Origin: Macrobrachium rosenbergii
Lineage: Eukaryota > Arthropoda > Malacostraca > Decapoda > Palaemonidae
Assembly (NCBI RefSeq): GCF_040412425.1
Contig: NC_089767.1
Location: 3,026,130 to 3,090,129, forward strand
Reading direction: 5' to 3'
DNA length: 64,000 nt
The position numbers were made by a program, and so were the translations under genes. The notes under the pieces are model-generated. The model ran no database searches. It was not told where the DNA came from and saw nothing but the letters and a program-made list of their open reading frames with translations. This document shows positions 23,286 to 35,147 of the stretch, piece by piece. The first letter of the stretch is position 1; each line of letters begins with the position of its first letter.

Positions 23286-23800
23286 TTTTACAGAATTTGC
23301 TGAAATTTTCTGAGCTTTTTTACAGAATTTGCTGAAATTATCTAAGCGTTTCTGCAAACCTTTATTGAAATTGCCTGAGCGTTTTTGCAAGTCTTTGGTG
23401 AAATTATCTGAGCGCTTTTACAGAATTGTGTTGAAATTATATGAGCGTTTTTGCAAATCTTTATTGAAATAACCTGAGGGTTTCTGCAAATCTTTATTGA
23501 AATAATGCCTGAGGGTTTTTGCAAATCGTTATTGAAATAATCAGAGTTTTTGCAAATCTTTATTGAAATAATCTGAGCGTTTTTGGAAATCCTTTTTGAA
23601 AAATCTGAGGGTCTCTAGAATCTTAAAGAAATTATCTGGACATTTCTAAAATCTCAATAAAATTATATGAGCGTTCCTAAAATCTTCATAAAATTATCTA
23701 AGCGTTTTTGCGAGTCTGTATTGAAATAATCTGAGCATCTTTACAGATCTTAATGAAATTACCTGAGCGTTTTTACAGAAGTCTAGTGAAATTATCTGCA
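23286..23800 (+). repeat. 33-bp minisatellite, about 15 degenerate units
   Basis: Consensus near GAGCGTTTTTGCAAATCTTT then ATTGAAATTATCT. The unit is 33 bp, a multiple of three, so one minus-strand frame stays open for 60 codons (23342-23524) as an 11-residue KICKNAQIISI-type repeat. I see no sign that it is a gene. Confidence 0.9.
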
Positions 23801-24429
23801 TAACCTAAGCAGCGCGTCGTTCTGCCACCCACGGGAGAGAATGCTCCTTCAACCTTATTTACATCATTATAGCCGATGAATGAAGTATTACCCACTTTGC
23901 TTTGATCAGGTAATATTTACATTTCATGGGACCCCTTCTTACGTTGTGGATGAAAAAGAACGCTAATTAGGAAAGATAATTAAGTTTGTATTGTTGATTA
24001 GGATATTTTTTCCAATTAAGAAATAATGATGTGTTTGTATACGATTGTATTTCAAAGCACTTATTATTACTTAATTAGAGTGGGGCCTTTTAATCTCATT
24101 GCCTTGTTACTTCCTGTCTGGTCGTGAAGAATATGCATACATACATTGCATACATACATACACATCCACCCCCACACACACAATAAAAATTATTACTAAG
24201 ATGAAAATACAGGATATTTATTTTTCTTGAAAATTTCAAGTTAAGATGCAATTTACTGAAACCAGATAAAATATTTCGTGGAAATAAGTTCCGCTTGTCA
24301 ACTTAAATATTATGCAAGCTTTAGATATAAGTTCCTCTACAGGTGACAGCATACGACAAAATAGTAATTTTAGCTTTAAGTGGACATGTATACATCTAAC
24401 TAACATGTTCTGACCCCCTTCTTCCCGAG
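23801..24429. other. single-copy DNA
   Basis: A short ACAT-rich stretch lies at 24130-24185. An 82-codon minus-strand frame (24236-24484) runs into leader L and is not supported. Confidence 0.45.
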
Positions 24430-24492
24430 CGCAAATTCCTGAGATGTGTGCTAGTATTGCACCAGCCCCGGTTTTTTTTACCATTCCCCTAG
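24430..24492 (+). repeat. 60-bp leader repeat L, copy 2
   Basis: About 90% identical by eye to 23219-23285. It is followed by the TTAGG-like tract. Confidence 0.85.
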
Positions 24493-24600
24493 GGTAGGTT
24501 AGGTAAGTTAGGTTGGGTTCAGTTAGATTAGATTAGTGCCTTTAGAGTAATTTGGGCTAGGTTAATTTAGGTTGGGTTAGGTTAGGTTAGATTGGTATCC
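24490..24600 (+). repeat. degenerate TTAGG-type tract
   Basis: GGTAGGTTAGGTAAGTTAGG, then GTTAGATTAGATTAG, then GGTTGGGTTAGGTTAGGTTA. TTAGG is the common arthropod telomere unit. Here it is short, degenerate and internal. Confidence 0.7.
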
Positions 24601-24889
24601 CTCAAGTAATTTTGGGCGTGGGAAACATAATGAGATTATTTTCAAGAAAATTCAGTGTTAAGTTTTCAAGACATAGCGTCCCGCTTTCTTCAGGGAAAGG
24701 TCTCGGTACTCGGTTACATCTCGGGAAAATGCCTCCTGGGCTTGTTGCCAAAAAATTATGCAGGAAACATAAATAGTATAGAAATAGTAAGCTGGAATCA
24801 GTGTTGTTTTAACAGTGGATTTGTGTCTTTTGGGTTTATATACGCATGGTGTTCCGCTCAGTGCTTTTGCATACTTCTGTGGAAAGGGT
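24601..24889. other. single-copy DNA
   Basis: An 82-codon plus-strand frame (24655-24903) has no recognisable domain. Confidence 0.4.
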
Positions 24890-25294
24890 TTTTAATTTTT
24901 TGAAAAGGAAACTATTGTGCCGGCTTTGTTTGTCCGTCCGCTCTTTTTTCTGTCCGCACTTTTTACGTCCGTCCTCACATCTTAAAATTTACTGAGGCTA
25001 GAGGGCTGCAAATTGGTATGTTGGTCATACATCCTCCAATCATCAAACATGCCAAATTTCAGCCCTCTAGCCTCAGTAGTTTTTATTTTATTTAAGGTTT
25101 AAGTTAGCCATAATCGTGCGTCTGGCAACGATATAAGCCACGCCACCACCGGGCCGTTTTTAAAGTTTCATGGGCCGCGGCTCATACAGCATTATACCGA
25201 GACCACCGAAAGATAGATCTATTTTCGGTGGCCTTGATTATGCGATGTACAGAAAACTCGATTGCTCCGAAGAAACCTCGGCGCATTTTTTAGT
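24890..25294 (+). mobile_element. family A hairpin-chain element, full length
   Basis: All blocks present. The 5' end is slightly altered (TTAATTTTTTGAAAAGG). A second GTCCG copy precedes the long stem, so the copy is a little longer. Confidence 0.92.
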
Positions 25295-25555
25295 CGTTTT
25301 GATGCGTAACTTACGCAAATTGCCGTAATCCTACCGCAGGCAGAAAAAATTGGCGCAAAGTTGAAATCGAAGTTGTTTTTGTGAACTTTGAATCTTGTGT
25401 GTGTCGTCTGAGTGATGACTTCTGCAGGTCGAATGCCTCTGCTGTTTTCTTTAGAACGGCAGCTAAAACTTGTCGCTTCAGAGCAGGTATCAGATCTTAA
25501 AGATCGAGGACGATGTTCTTTTACCAAAAGGATATTTCTACAAGAGGCTTATTCA
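25295..25555. other. single-copy DNA
   Basis: A 102-codon minus-strand frame (25219-25527) starts inside the family A copy and is not supported. Confidence 0.4.
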
Positions 25556-25765
25556 GCCCTAAAATGGAAGACTGAGAAAAATGGTAGATACTGCAGTTTT
25601 CCACTACTGATTTTGCAGATACTGCAAATGGTAACCCCCTAAATAAACGAGTGAAGAATCATTCTGAAACTGCTGTAACTTGTGTATTAGTGTTTCACGA
25701 GCCCAACAGTTGGCATATATCAGTTTCGGTAATTTTGCAGATACTGTAGTTTTCCATTTTAGGGC
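25556..25765 (-). mobile_element. MITE-like family J, copy with terminal inverted repeats
   Basis: The ends GCCCTAAAATGGAAGACT and its complement AGTTTTCCATTTTAGGGC form terminal inverted repeats. TGCAGATACTGCA-type motifs lie just inside. The interior matches 50985-51190 in opposite orientation. No target-site duplication is obvious. Confidence 0.7.
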
Positions 25766-25925
25766 AGCATTGGCAGAGTCATCAGGACTGGAAGATGGAA
25801 ACACTTACGAAGATTGTCTCAGTTAAGCAAAGTGAATATGGGGAAGTCTGTCGAAGTTTGCTCACGAATATGACTTGCAAGATACTCTAGTCAGGGGACT
25901 GAACTGACACTTCCCAGGGACAGGT
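25766..25925. other. single-copy DNA
   Basis: Nothing recognised. Confidence 0.4.
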
Positions 25926-26060
25926 TATTATTATTATTATTATTCAGAAGATGAAACCTATTCATATGGAACAAGCCCACTATAGGGGCCATTGACTTGA
26001 AAGTCAAGCTTCTAAAGAGTATTAAGGTGTTCATTAGGAAGAAGTAAGGGAATGCAAGGG
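25926..26060 (-). mobile_element. LINE family C 3' UTR fragment with tail
   Basis: On the minus strand, GACTTTCAAGTCAATGGCCC and ATGAATAGGTTTCATCTTCTG end in (AAT)n (+ strand 25926-25945). It is 5' truncated after GTTCATTAGGAAG. Confidence 0.87.
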
Positions 26061-26493
26061 ATGTAAGTTTTGAATTTGCATAAATTTACTCCACCGGACA
26101 GGCACTGATATTGACAATCCTGTAAAAAGTGAGAGTGCCTCATATGAATACCATAACTCCATACTCTGCGTAATTGTGAATAGTAGCATTAAAAGATCTT
26201 TACCTAACGGAACGTGTTGGTTGAGCGGGCAACAATCTCCGTGGTACTTAATTAAGCGGCTCTTACGAACTGGAGAGGAAAGCCCAATAAATTTTTTGCT
26301 ACGATCCACCGGAAAACCGACTGGTTAATTGCTTTCAGATGCCGAAAGCATGAAAACAAGTTCTAGGACGTCAAAGTAAGGGTAGTTCCATTGGTCCAGC
26401 ACTTCGATTATTATTATTAATATTGGATTTAAGAGAATCTCTTCAGCGGTTCTGAGATGTTCTTTAAAGATGTTATTATTACTCCTGTTGTTG
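26061..26493. other. single-copy DNA
   Basis: A 91-codon minus-strand frame (26034-26309) has no recognisable domain. Confidence 0.45.
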
Positions 26494-26762
26494 TCCCCGT
26501 AGGGGGGTGGTGGTTCTTTGCAGCGTCCCTTCGGCCCCTAGCTGCAACCCCTTTCATTCCTTTTACTCTACTTCCGTTCGTATTCTCTTTCTTCCATCTG
26601 ACTTTCCACACACTCTAACAATTGTTTCGTAGTGCAGCTGCTCTGAGGTTTTCTTCCTGTTACATACATTTCAAACCTCTTTAGTGTCAGTTTCCCTTTC
26701 AGCGCCGAATGACCTCATAGGTCCCAGCGCTAGGCCTTTGGCCTAAATTCTGTATTCTAATC
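26494..26762 (+). mobile_element. family B retroposon with 5' internal deletion
   Basis: CCCCGTAGGGGGG joins directly to GGTTCTTTGCAGCGTCCCTT, so the GTGCAC hairpin block is lost. The remainder is complete to CTAAATTCTGTATTC. Flanking TTGTTGT runs could be a target-site duplication but are low complexity. Confidence 0.9.
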
Positions 26763-27292
26763 CACTATTGTTGTTGTTGATGTTATAATATCTGCGCACG
26801 CATCCTTTCGGAACAAGGCCAACGCTTACATAGCATCTACAAAAGTACAACAGTTGTATATGATTAAATACCCAACAGAAGCAAAATTGGTATATAACTG
26901 AAATTAATAGTAGGCAAACAAAGGCAGTTCATAAAAAGAAAGAAGCAGCCGCTTGCCGGTCAGCTAATTGAAAAAAAAGAAATCCTTACAAAGTGGGTAA
27001 AATGCTCGCCAGTTAGCTTTTGGCCTAACTGGGGAAGAGGGGAAGCGAATTGCCTTTCTAGAAAGACTAAGCAACTTGTAAGCAACAGAGGAGATTAACG
27101 ATGTCGAGTGCAATTGTGATTTTTATCCCTTTTTTTCTTTGGGGACTATCCGCTTACATTATGGCCTTTGAGTCCTCGTTCGCAGATTCACAGGCCGAAA
27201 GGGGAAGTTTCTCTGGAACAGGAAGGGGAAGAGACAGTACTGTATTTGTGAAGGACATTAAGTTTTAATGTAAGAGAGAAGGTTATATTATG

Positions 27293-27295
<3 letters not shown>
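26763..27295. other. single-copy DNA
   Basis: Nothing recognised. Confidence 0.45.
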
Positions 27296-27364
<69 letters not shown>

Positions 27365-27500
27365 GTGTATATATAAATATATATAGATATATATATATGT
27401 ATATATATACATTATATATATGTGTGTATATATGTATATGTACATTATATACATATACATATACATACATATGTATATATACTTATGTATGTATGTATGG
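27296..27500 (+). repeat. (AT)n array and AT/TATG low-complexity tract
   Basis: About 59 bases of pure AT, then degenerate TATATG/TACATA repeats. Confidence 0.95.
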
Positions 27501-28009
27501 ATATATATATCCTATGTGCATGCGTGCATATTTCATTGTGAACCTAACTAAAAATTTAGAGCTGATCTCCTAAAATCGAGACATTTTCCGTCGCCGACTA
27601 CAAATGTAGAGCAGAATCTTGGAAATTCCTTTTCGGAGATTGCATTTGGGGTGGGCCCAGCCATTCTCCTGTACCTGCCGCCACCCCTTCTTGAGACTGC
27701 CCCGTCTGTCTGATTTGAATTGGTAAAGAACTGTGGAAAATTCATGGCCACCTCAATGCGAGAGAAGCTGACGTAGAACTGTAGCCACTGCGGAAATTCA
27801 GGAATAATCTGCTTTTTTTTTATTTTCCTTTGTATTTTTGCCTTAGTTTTTTGTATTCGTTCTTCGGTTATTGTATTCATTATTTATTTTTCTTTACTGA
27901 GTTCTCTCTCTCTGTCTCTCTCTCTTTATGTTTTTACGCATGTACTGTATGTACGAATTATTTATGAACTTGAATAATGCAGACATTTCACTGTTTGCAG
28001 ATGATTATT

Positions 28010-28014
<5 letters not shown>
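27501..28014. other. single-copy DNA
   Basis: A 110-codon minus-strand frame (27548-27880) is lysine- and arginine-rich, without a domain I recognise. It could be an unrecognised exon, but nothing supports that. Confidence 0.4.
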
Positions 28015-28320
<306 letters not shown>

Positions 28321-29539
28321 AAATCAAATAAATTTTATCTTTCTTTATCTCTATGAATTATGTTAGCAAACTGGAACAGGAAACGGCAAAGAAAACAATA
28401 TGGTTTGTTTATTTTATGGTAATAAACTCAATAAATCACGGGGAATAAGTATGAAAAATTTTCATTTTGTATTTGGGGAGCAATTCCATAAATTTAAAGT
28501 CAATCCACTTTATATTTTTTGAAATGTTTGCATATTGATTTCGAATATTTTTATGACCTTCATCCCTGGAAAATATCCCCTTTTTTCTCACTGTGTATAT
28601 GTATATATTATGTGTATATGTGTGTATATATATATCCTGTATATGTGTGAGTACGTATGGTTTTTTTGGCGTTTGATTTTATTGTTGCTTAAATTTTCAC
28701 TCTAACTCCATATCAATGTTAAATCATAGTATCTCTTTATCTGTCCGAGTATGTGCGTGTATTTGTCTCTTCATCCCATCCCTAAGTCATTTTATCCATA
28801 AATTGAAATTTATATTATATACTTTTAAATGAGTAACAACTCTCCCTCCCTTCCTCCCTCCCTCCGTGAACACGGGTTTCCTAACCTGAGGACATTATCT
28901 GATCCCTTTCCTACCATTCCAGCCCCATATGGTATTTGCTCTCCTCTCCTTTATTTCCTCGTTCTCTTTCTCTTCTTCATCACTCTCCCCAGCGTATATT
29001 TCACAGACTGCTGTTGCTCTCTACGTTGAAGGTATTAGGTATAATATTCAGTCATGTCTTTAGAACTTTAGTAGGGGGTGTCGTATTTGTTTTGTTATTT
29101 CTTGGTTCGTATTATTATGATTTATCTTGCTATTATCGTTTAGCACATTTTTTGTTACGTACTAATTGTCAGTTGAAAGTGGCCTCTGTAAATTTTATTA
29201 GTTTTAAAATGATTTTGCGGTATTAATTGTCAGTTAAATAGAAATTTTATAAGGAATGCTAAGATATTTGTTCATCCGTACCGAATTACTCAAACATATG
29301 TAATACCTTTTGGCTTTGGTGTTAAATTCTGTTATGCGGATTACGCTTTGAGACAATAGTGATAATACTAAGTTTTTAAGTATTTATTTTATTTTTTATT
29401 TATTTATTTTATTTTTGTGCACGGGCCCGGAGTTACATAGGTTCAAATATTGGTTCGCTTTCATCAACTCACAAGAAGCTGTCCAAAGTTACAGTTCGGT
29501 TAAGAATAAGTCACCATATAACTGCAAAGTGTGGAGTCT
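28321..29539. other. single-copy AT-rich DNA, 1.2 kb
   Basis: No family member is seen. Frames of 66 and 96 codons around 28.8-29.2 kb are leucine/phenylalanine-rich, without a recognisable domain. Confidence 0.45.
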
Positions 29540-29879
29540 TTATAATGTTTATCCCCCGTAGCGGGGTAGCGCCACCAGTGCGCCTCATGCGGTGGGCTGT
29601 AGGCATTGCTTAAGGTTCTTTGCAGCGTCCGTTCGGCCCCTAGCTGCAACCCCTTTCATTGCTTTTACTGTACCTCCATTCATATTCTCTTTCTTCCATC
29701 TTACTTCCCACCCTCTCCTAACAATTGATTCATAGTGCAACTGCTTTGAGGTTTTCCTCCTGTTACGCCTTTCAAACCTTATTACTGTCAATTTTCGTTT
29801 CAGCGCTGAATGACCTTATTGGTCCTAGCGATTGGCCTTTGGCCTAAACTCTATATTCTATTTTATTCTATTATAATGT
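29540..29879 (+). mobile_element. family B retroposon, full length, flanked by 9-bp TSD
   Basis: TTATAATGT occurs at 29540-29548 and 29871-29879. Between them lies a full element: CCCCGTAGCGGGGTAGCGCC, the CATGCGGTG hairpin block, CTAGCTGCAACCCC, CAGCGCTGAATGACC, GGCCTTTGGCCTAAAC and a TATTCTATTTTATTCTA tail. Confidence 0.93.
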
Positions 29880-29968
29880 GTACGATGTTCAAGTCTATAC
29901 GAGCAACAACAAAAGTGTTAATATTGTGCAAGAGATAAAAGCAAAAACAAACGAACGAGCGAATGAAT

Positions 29969-29970
<2 letters not shown>

Positions 29971-30026
<56 letters not shown>
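29971..30026 (+). repeat. (GA)n microsatellite
   Basis: About 28 units. Confidence 0.97.
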
Positions 30027-30027
<1 letters not shown>

Positions 30028-30325
30028 CCAGAATCTTCTCAACAAACAGTCACTCTCCACGATTGATCTATGACCCAGAAGTTAGTCTCTGCAAGACGGA
30101 CCGTGGCACCACCAAATTCAATAAAGCTCACCACACAGGTATTTTGGTGGTGAAGGGGGCCGGGACGTAGCGGCCTCAGATAGAATTTGTACCTGCTTCA
30201 GGTTACGAGTTCAGGGAAGAATTTTCTCTGTTTGCAGTCAAGAATTTTGCTACCTGTGTGAATGTGTGTGTATTTGAAAAGCCCGAGCTTCCACAAGAGT
30301 TTGTAAAGTATGTTTTATTACCATT
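30027..30325. other. single-copy DNA
   Basis: Nothing recognised. Confidence 0.4.
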
Positions 30326-30681
30326 TTTAGTTTCTTGTACAAGGAAACTGTTGTGCCGGCTTTGTCTGCCGTCCGCACTTTTTCTGTCCGCCCTCAGATC
30401 TTAGAAACTAGTGAGGCTAGAGGGCTGCAAATTGGTATGTTGATCATCCACCCTTCAATCATCAAACATACCATATTGCTGCTATCTAGCCTCAGTAGTT
30501 TTAATTTTATTTAAAGTTAAAATTACCCAAAATCGTACTTCTGGCACCGTTATAGGTACCAACAACACAGGCCACCACCGGACCATGGCTGAGTTTCATG
30601 GGCCGCCGCTTTAAGTTTTCTGGGCCGTGGCTGTACAGAAAACTCCATTGTGCCCATGAAACTTCGTCGGATTTTTTACGT
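30326..30681 (+). mobile_element. family A element, variant subfamily
   Basis: Shares the ACCAACAACACAGGCC insertion with the copy at 20297. The GATAGATCT hairpin is missing, and the 3' end is degraded (GCCCATGAAACTTCGTCGG). Confidence 0.9.
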
Positions 30682-30699
30682 GTTATTTTTAGGAAAGTA

Positions 30700-30942
30700 T
30701 AATTTTGGCTTGAATGTTTGAATGTCGTTTATTCAGTATATATTATTATCATTATTATTTTAGAACATAATTTTGGCTTGAATGTTTGAAAGAGACATGC
30801 TGTATGTCATGACATGAATAATTCATTCATTTATTTAGTTATTTCGTAGGTTATAGAAGCATGATGGTGTTATTTATGTATATAATTAATAATTTATTCA
30901 TTTAATTATTTTGGATGCTACAGTAGTACGATGGTGTTCTAA
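30700..30942 (+). repeat. two adjacent small tandem duplications
   Basis: ATAATTTTGGCTTGAATGTT occurs at about 30709 and 30769. An ATTCATTTA...ATGGTGTT segment of about 50 bp occurs at about 30825 and 30893. Confidence 0.75.
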
Positions 30943-31914
30943 AATTTGATAAGTAGTTAATAAATAATGTCAACTCCTCCTCTGGCATTGGTGCAGGAAG
31001 AACACTCGGCAATATGTGTGGATATGAATCAAGTTGAAGTTCCCGAGATGAATCCAGACCCAAGGAAATCACGCCGACGGAGGCAAAAGAGCGGGGAGAG
31101 AAATTCGAGGCGGATAATAGAAATTGCTGGCGTCAGCAAAAATAAATTCTAGCTGGCAACTCGCTTCGGCCCAAGTTACCGCCATCTGCAATATGGCCCG
31201 CGATGTAGGCTGCACACCCGATGGATCTGTGGGCGGCAATATTAGATGAATATTAAACAGCAGGCGAGATCATTTTATTGTAATTCGTGGAGTTTATTGT
31301 CCGGCGGTGCCTAGTAATGGCGGCATTCGTTGCCGCACGGGTGTGTACAGTGAGTGCTTATGCATTGGCCCACTGCTAACCGGAATGATATTAGCTCACT
31401 GCATTGACCCATTGGTAAAGTATATGAAGTGTGTAATAAATGCAGCGTTATTATTTTATTATCTTTATTGTTATGAATTCGACTGTATGAACTTTCGTTA
31501 CCACTTGGATTTGCAGGGATCAATTACACTGGGTGTTATTGTTATTGTTATTAATGAGAACATTACCAGATTCAATGTCAGCCTTATTGTCATTTCCTTC
31601 AAACACCCGCGGTCGTATATTGTTCTAGGTACGACTGGTTGTCTGCCCTTCATATAATCGTATTAACGGCGATTTTATTCCACCGTACACATTTTATTCG
31701 TATTTTTAATCAGAGGTAATGCACCTTGAATGGAGAATGTCAAGGACCCCCGAGCAGAATTACAGAATAATTGACGCGTCCGTCGATGGTAATGGTGTTA
31801 TCTCCAAGCGAGTTCTGTTTTGAGAGCTGCTCTTTACCAATTAGGAGGCGGTCTGCACCCACCCTCATTTAGATTTGACTATTTCTGTCTCTTTTTTTTT
31901 TTTTTTGGTTTACT
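30943..31914. other. single-copy DNA with a GC-richer core
   Basis: 31130-31350 is GC-richer and low in repeats, with CCGCCATCTGCAATATGGCC and AATATTAGATGAATATT. A 61-codon frame at 30967-31152 and a 116-codon frame at 31307-31657 have no recognisable domain. The core could be a conserved non-coding element. Confidence 0.4.
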
Positions 31915-32675
31915 TCTATTTCTATATTAGTATTTTTCGGTTATAATTTTCTTTCGGTGTTAATATTTTTATACATTAATTTCCATGTTAATATATTTTT
32001 ATACTTTTATTTCCATGTTAATATTTTTTGCTTATGCTTTTATTTCGATGTTACTATTTTTTGTGCGTTCATTTCTGTGGTAATATTTTGTTATACTTCC
32101 ATTCCGGTTATACTTTTATTTCGGTGTTAATATTTTTGGTTATACTTTTTTTCGGTATTAATATTTTTTATACATTTATTTTCTGTTTCTACTTTTATTT
32201 CGATGTTAATGTTTTTTGGTTATACTTTTATTTCGATGCTAATATTTTTTTTTGTACATTCATTTCAATATTAATATTTTGTGATACTTTCATTTGGTTA
32301 TACTTTTATTCCTGTGTTAAATTATTTTTACATGTTAATTTCCATGTTAATATTTTTGGTTTTTACTTTTATTTGGATGTTAATTTTTTTTATACTTTTA
32401 TTTCGTTATTAATATTTTATATAATTTTATTTCGATGTTAATATTTTTTTAAACTTTTATTTCGATGTTAATATTTTATATAATTTTATTTCGATGTTAA
32501 TATTTTGTTATAGTTTCATTCCGGTTATACTTTCATTTCGATGTTAATATCATTTTATACCTTTATTTTGATGTTAATATTTTTTATAATTTCATTTCAA
32601 TGTTAATATTTTTTTATTCATACTTTTATTTCGATGTTAATATTTTTTGGTTATACTTTTATTTCGATGTTAAAT
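31915..32675 (+). repeat. T-rich minisatellite, unit about 30-33 bp
   Basis: TACTTTTATTTCGATGTTAA followed by TATTTTTTGGTTA repeats about 22-25 times with many indels. The 137-codon frame inside (32028-32441) is the repeat read as YFYFDVNIF-like peptides. Confidence 0.9.
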
Positions 32676-32925
32676 ACGTTGTTTCATTATTTTTGTACTC
32701 TGGTTTTTTTAAGTGCTTGTATTTTATAAGATTAAAAACAATACATTAATGCAGGAAATTTATCCAAATCATTTTTTACAAACGAAAATTTCTGGCAGAA
32801 TCGTGCAAGTTTGATCTTATTTAAGTAGACTGTCTATCTGTACATCTATCTATCTATCCACACATATATATATATGCTTAAAAATCACAGTAGATGCACG
32901 TGACTTCTATCTATCTTTCCCACAG

Positions 32926-32960
32926 GAAAATGACAGGCAGGACTTCTGCCTGTCATTTTC
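32926..32960. repeat. perfect 15-bp stem-loop
   Basis: GAAAATGACAGGCAG and CTGCCTGTCATTTTC are exact complements around a 5-base loop (GACTT). It ends 10 bp before an AT array. Confidence 0.9.
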
Positions 32961-32966
32961 TATGGA

Positions 32967-32969
<3 letters not shown>

Positions 32970-33050
<81 letters not shown>
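32970..33050 (+). repeat. (AT)n microsatellite
   Basis: About 40 units. Confidence 0.97.
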
Positions 33051-33053
<3 letters not shown>

Positions 33054-33445
33054 TTATATATATAAACTCTTTGCAGATTTAAATAATGTATGACTTTTTC
33101 CATTTCTAAATGAGAACAATTGCAGTTAGTTATTTGGTTAGCATTTCTGTGCTCACTTGGCTTCTGATGGCGTCATCCAGTTGGTATTATAACCTGATTA
33201 CCATAACCACTTCGTCGGTATCAACGCATGGTTATCGCCACCAATCTGATGGTTGTTATTCATTCCTAGGTCCAACATCACTCATTGCAATCACCATCTT
33301 ACTGGCATCAACGCTCGTTGGTATCACAAGCAAGTTGGCTTCGTCACGTTAACATCATTAGGTTGGAATCAACTGGTAGTCACCGTCGTTATGATTTGGT
33401 CGTCTCTGGAATTTATGATTCCACATTGGCACTCCTCTGTCACTA
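33051..33445. other. single-copy DNA
   Basis: Frames of 70-80 codons overlap in two registers and show no domain. Confidence 0.45.
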
Positions 33446-33568
33446 ACATCCAGCTGGGGCACTGATTCTGAAATTGCAGAATGAAGTTTCTACCAAGAAT
33501 TCATTGACACCCAACTGGGGCACTGAATCCAAAATAGCAGAATTAAAGATTCTACCAAGGATTAAGTG
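33446..33568 (+). repeat. 61-bp tandem duplication
   Basis: ACATCCAGCTGGGGCACTGA (33446) and ACACCCAACTGGGGCACTGA (33507) start two adjacent copies that both continue through AGAATTAA/GAATGAAG and TTCTACCAAG. Confidence 0.85.
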
Positions 33569-34183
33569 CTGTGTAAAAACTAGGATGTAGTCTTTGTATA
33601 CTACACTGAAGGTTTTGGTTGCGTTAAAGAAAAATGTCCCCTTATTAGACATAATTAGTTAGCTTATTTATTTTACTGATTTGTGTTCCGTAGCGCACAG
33701 AAATGTGATTGAAATAATTTTATTATATAAAGTTTAACTTGTCTGAAATAAATACGCGTACAAGAAGTATTTTCTTATTCTCCCCTTGCTGAAGTAATGT
33801 TCTATTTTGTCAGCTCTTCATATTAAAATAAATAAATTGTAGTTCTTGTTCTTCTAACTTTATATTGTATATTTTTCGTTTCACTCTGTTCAGTTTTCAC
33901 TATGAATGAATGTTGGGTTTTGTATCCACCACAAAGACGGTACGAAACTTTCCGAACTGAAATGAAAATGAAATGAAATGAAGTGAAATGCGCAAAATCC
34001 AGATTTTAATTTGGCCTTCCCTTCCGCTCTTTTGTTTTGTACATATGTCATCGCAAGTAAATTTAAATATTTAATTTAAAATTAACAGAGATTCAGTTCT
34101 AACACTTGCTTGTTTATATTTTTTTTATATACTTATACAAGCAACCAGTTGTGCTCTCAGTGCAAAATCCTTTGGTTATTTTG

Positions 34184-34188
<5 letters not shown>
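33569..34188. other. single-copy AT-rich DNA
   Basis: Contains a short GAAATGAAAATGAAATGAA run near 33958. Otherwise nothing recognised. Confidence 0.45.

Positions 34189-34252
<64 letters not shown>
34189..34252 (+). repeat. (GA)n microsatellite
   Basis: About 32 units. Confidence 0.97.
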
Positions 34253-34255
<3 letters not shown>

Positions 34256-34470
34256 TTGTACTGATCAACAGAAAAGTCAAATTCCACAATGTAGTAATAA
34301 ATCAGCAGGTATACAGTGATATATAGATATAAGGGTTGCTATTTATATGCTGTGCTCAGTGAATACTGGAATGTGGAAATGTGCATAATTGTTTAGACAC
34401 TGGGCACTTGCGCGGAGCAGTTTTAGGCCACTGTAGTCGTTCATTGTTGCTAAATTAAACTACAGTGTTC

Positions 34471-34472
<2 letters not shown>

Positions 34473-34544
<72 letters not shown>
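34473..34544 (+). repeat. (AT)n microsatellite
   Basis: About 36 units. A short AC/AT compound follows at 34604-34640. Confidence 0.97.
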
Positions 34545-34547
<3 letters not shown>

Positions 34548-35147
34548 GCATTGCCTTTATTTATATATTCATCACGTTCCAAAGTTTTTGTGATTCAGTT
34601 ATACACATACACACACACACATATATATATATATATATGTTATATATATAGACACAATATGTATCTATATATGACTCTGCACATATACAGTACATACCTG
34701 CACTGATGCTGTTGTATTTACAGTGCATTATATTGTGCGCTTTTTTCCTTGTAGGAAAGAGAAAGAATTTCACTTAACCGAATGGAACTACAGCGAAAAC
34801 CAAGTCTGTCAAACTCTGGTGCAAAAACTAAACGGCCGCATGAATGAATTCATTACGTAATGAGTTTGAGAGCAGAGAAACAAAAACTCTCGGTGCCATT
34901 TTGAAACAAGTGAAAAGAATAAAAACTCGCGCGTTGCATTTCACTCCAATTAAGGTTAGGCTCTCAAATAAAAAAAAAAAACCTCATAATATAATTTCGA
35001 GAGACGGGGTCTGTTATGTCTTTTAGAAATATTTTGGATTTAGTAGGACCTTTTTTCATTTTTATTTGAGCTTGGACGCATTTTTATTTTACGCGTGATA
35101 TTTTTTAGTGTGTGGTGACGGAGGTGAGTGGTGCAGGCTGAAGAAAA
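34545..35147. other. single-copy DNA
   Basis: No gene or family is recognised. Confidence 0.45.

Noticed and set aside
24490..24600. Chromosome end (telomere)
   Set aside because: The TTAGG tract is short, degenerate and continues into unique DNA on both sides.
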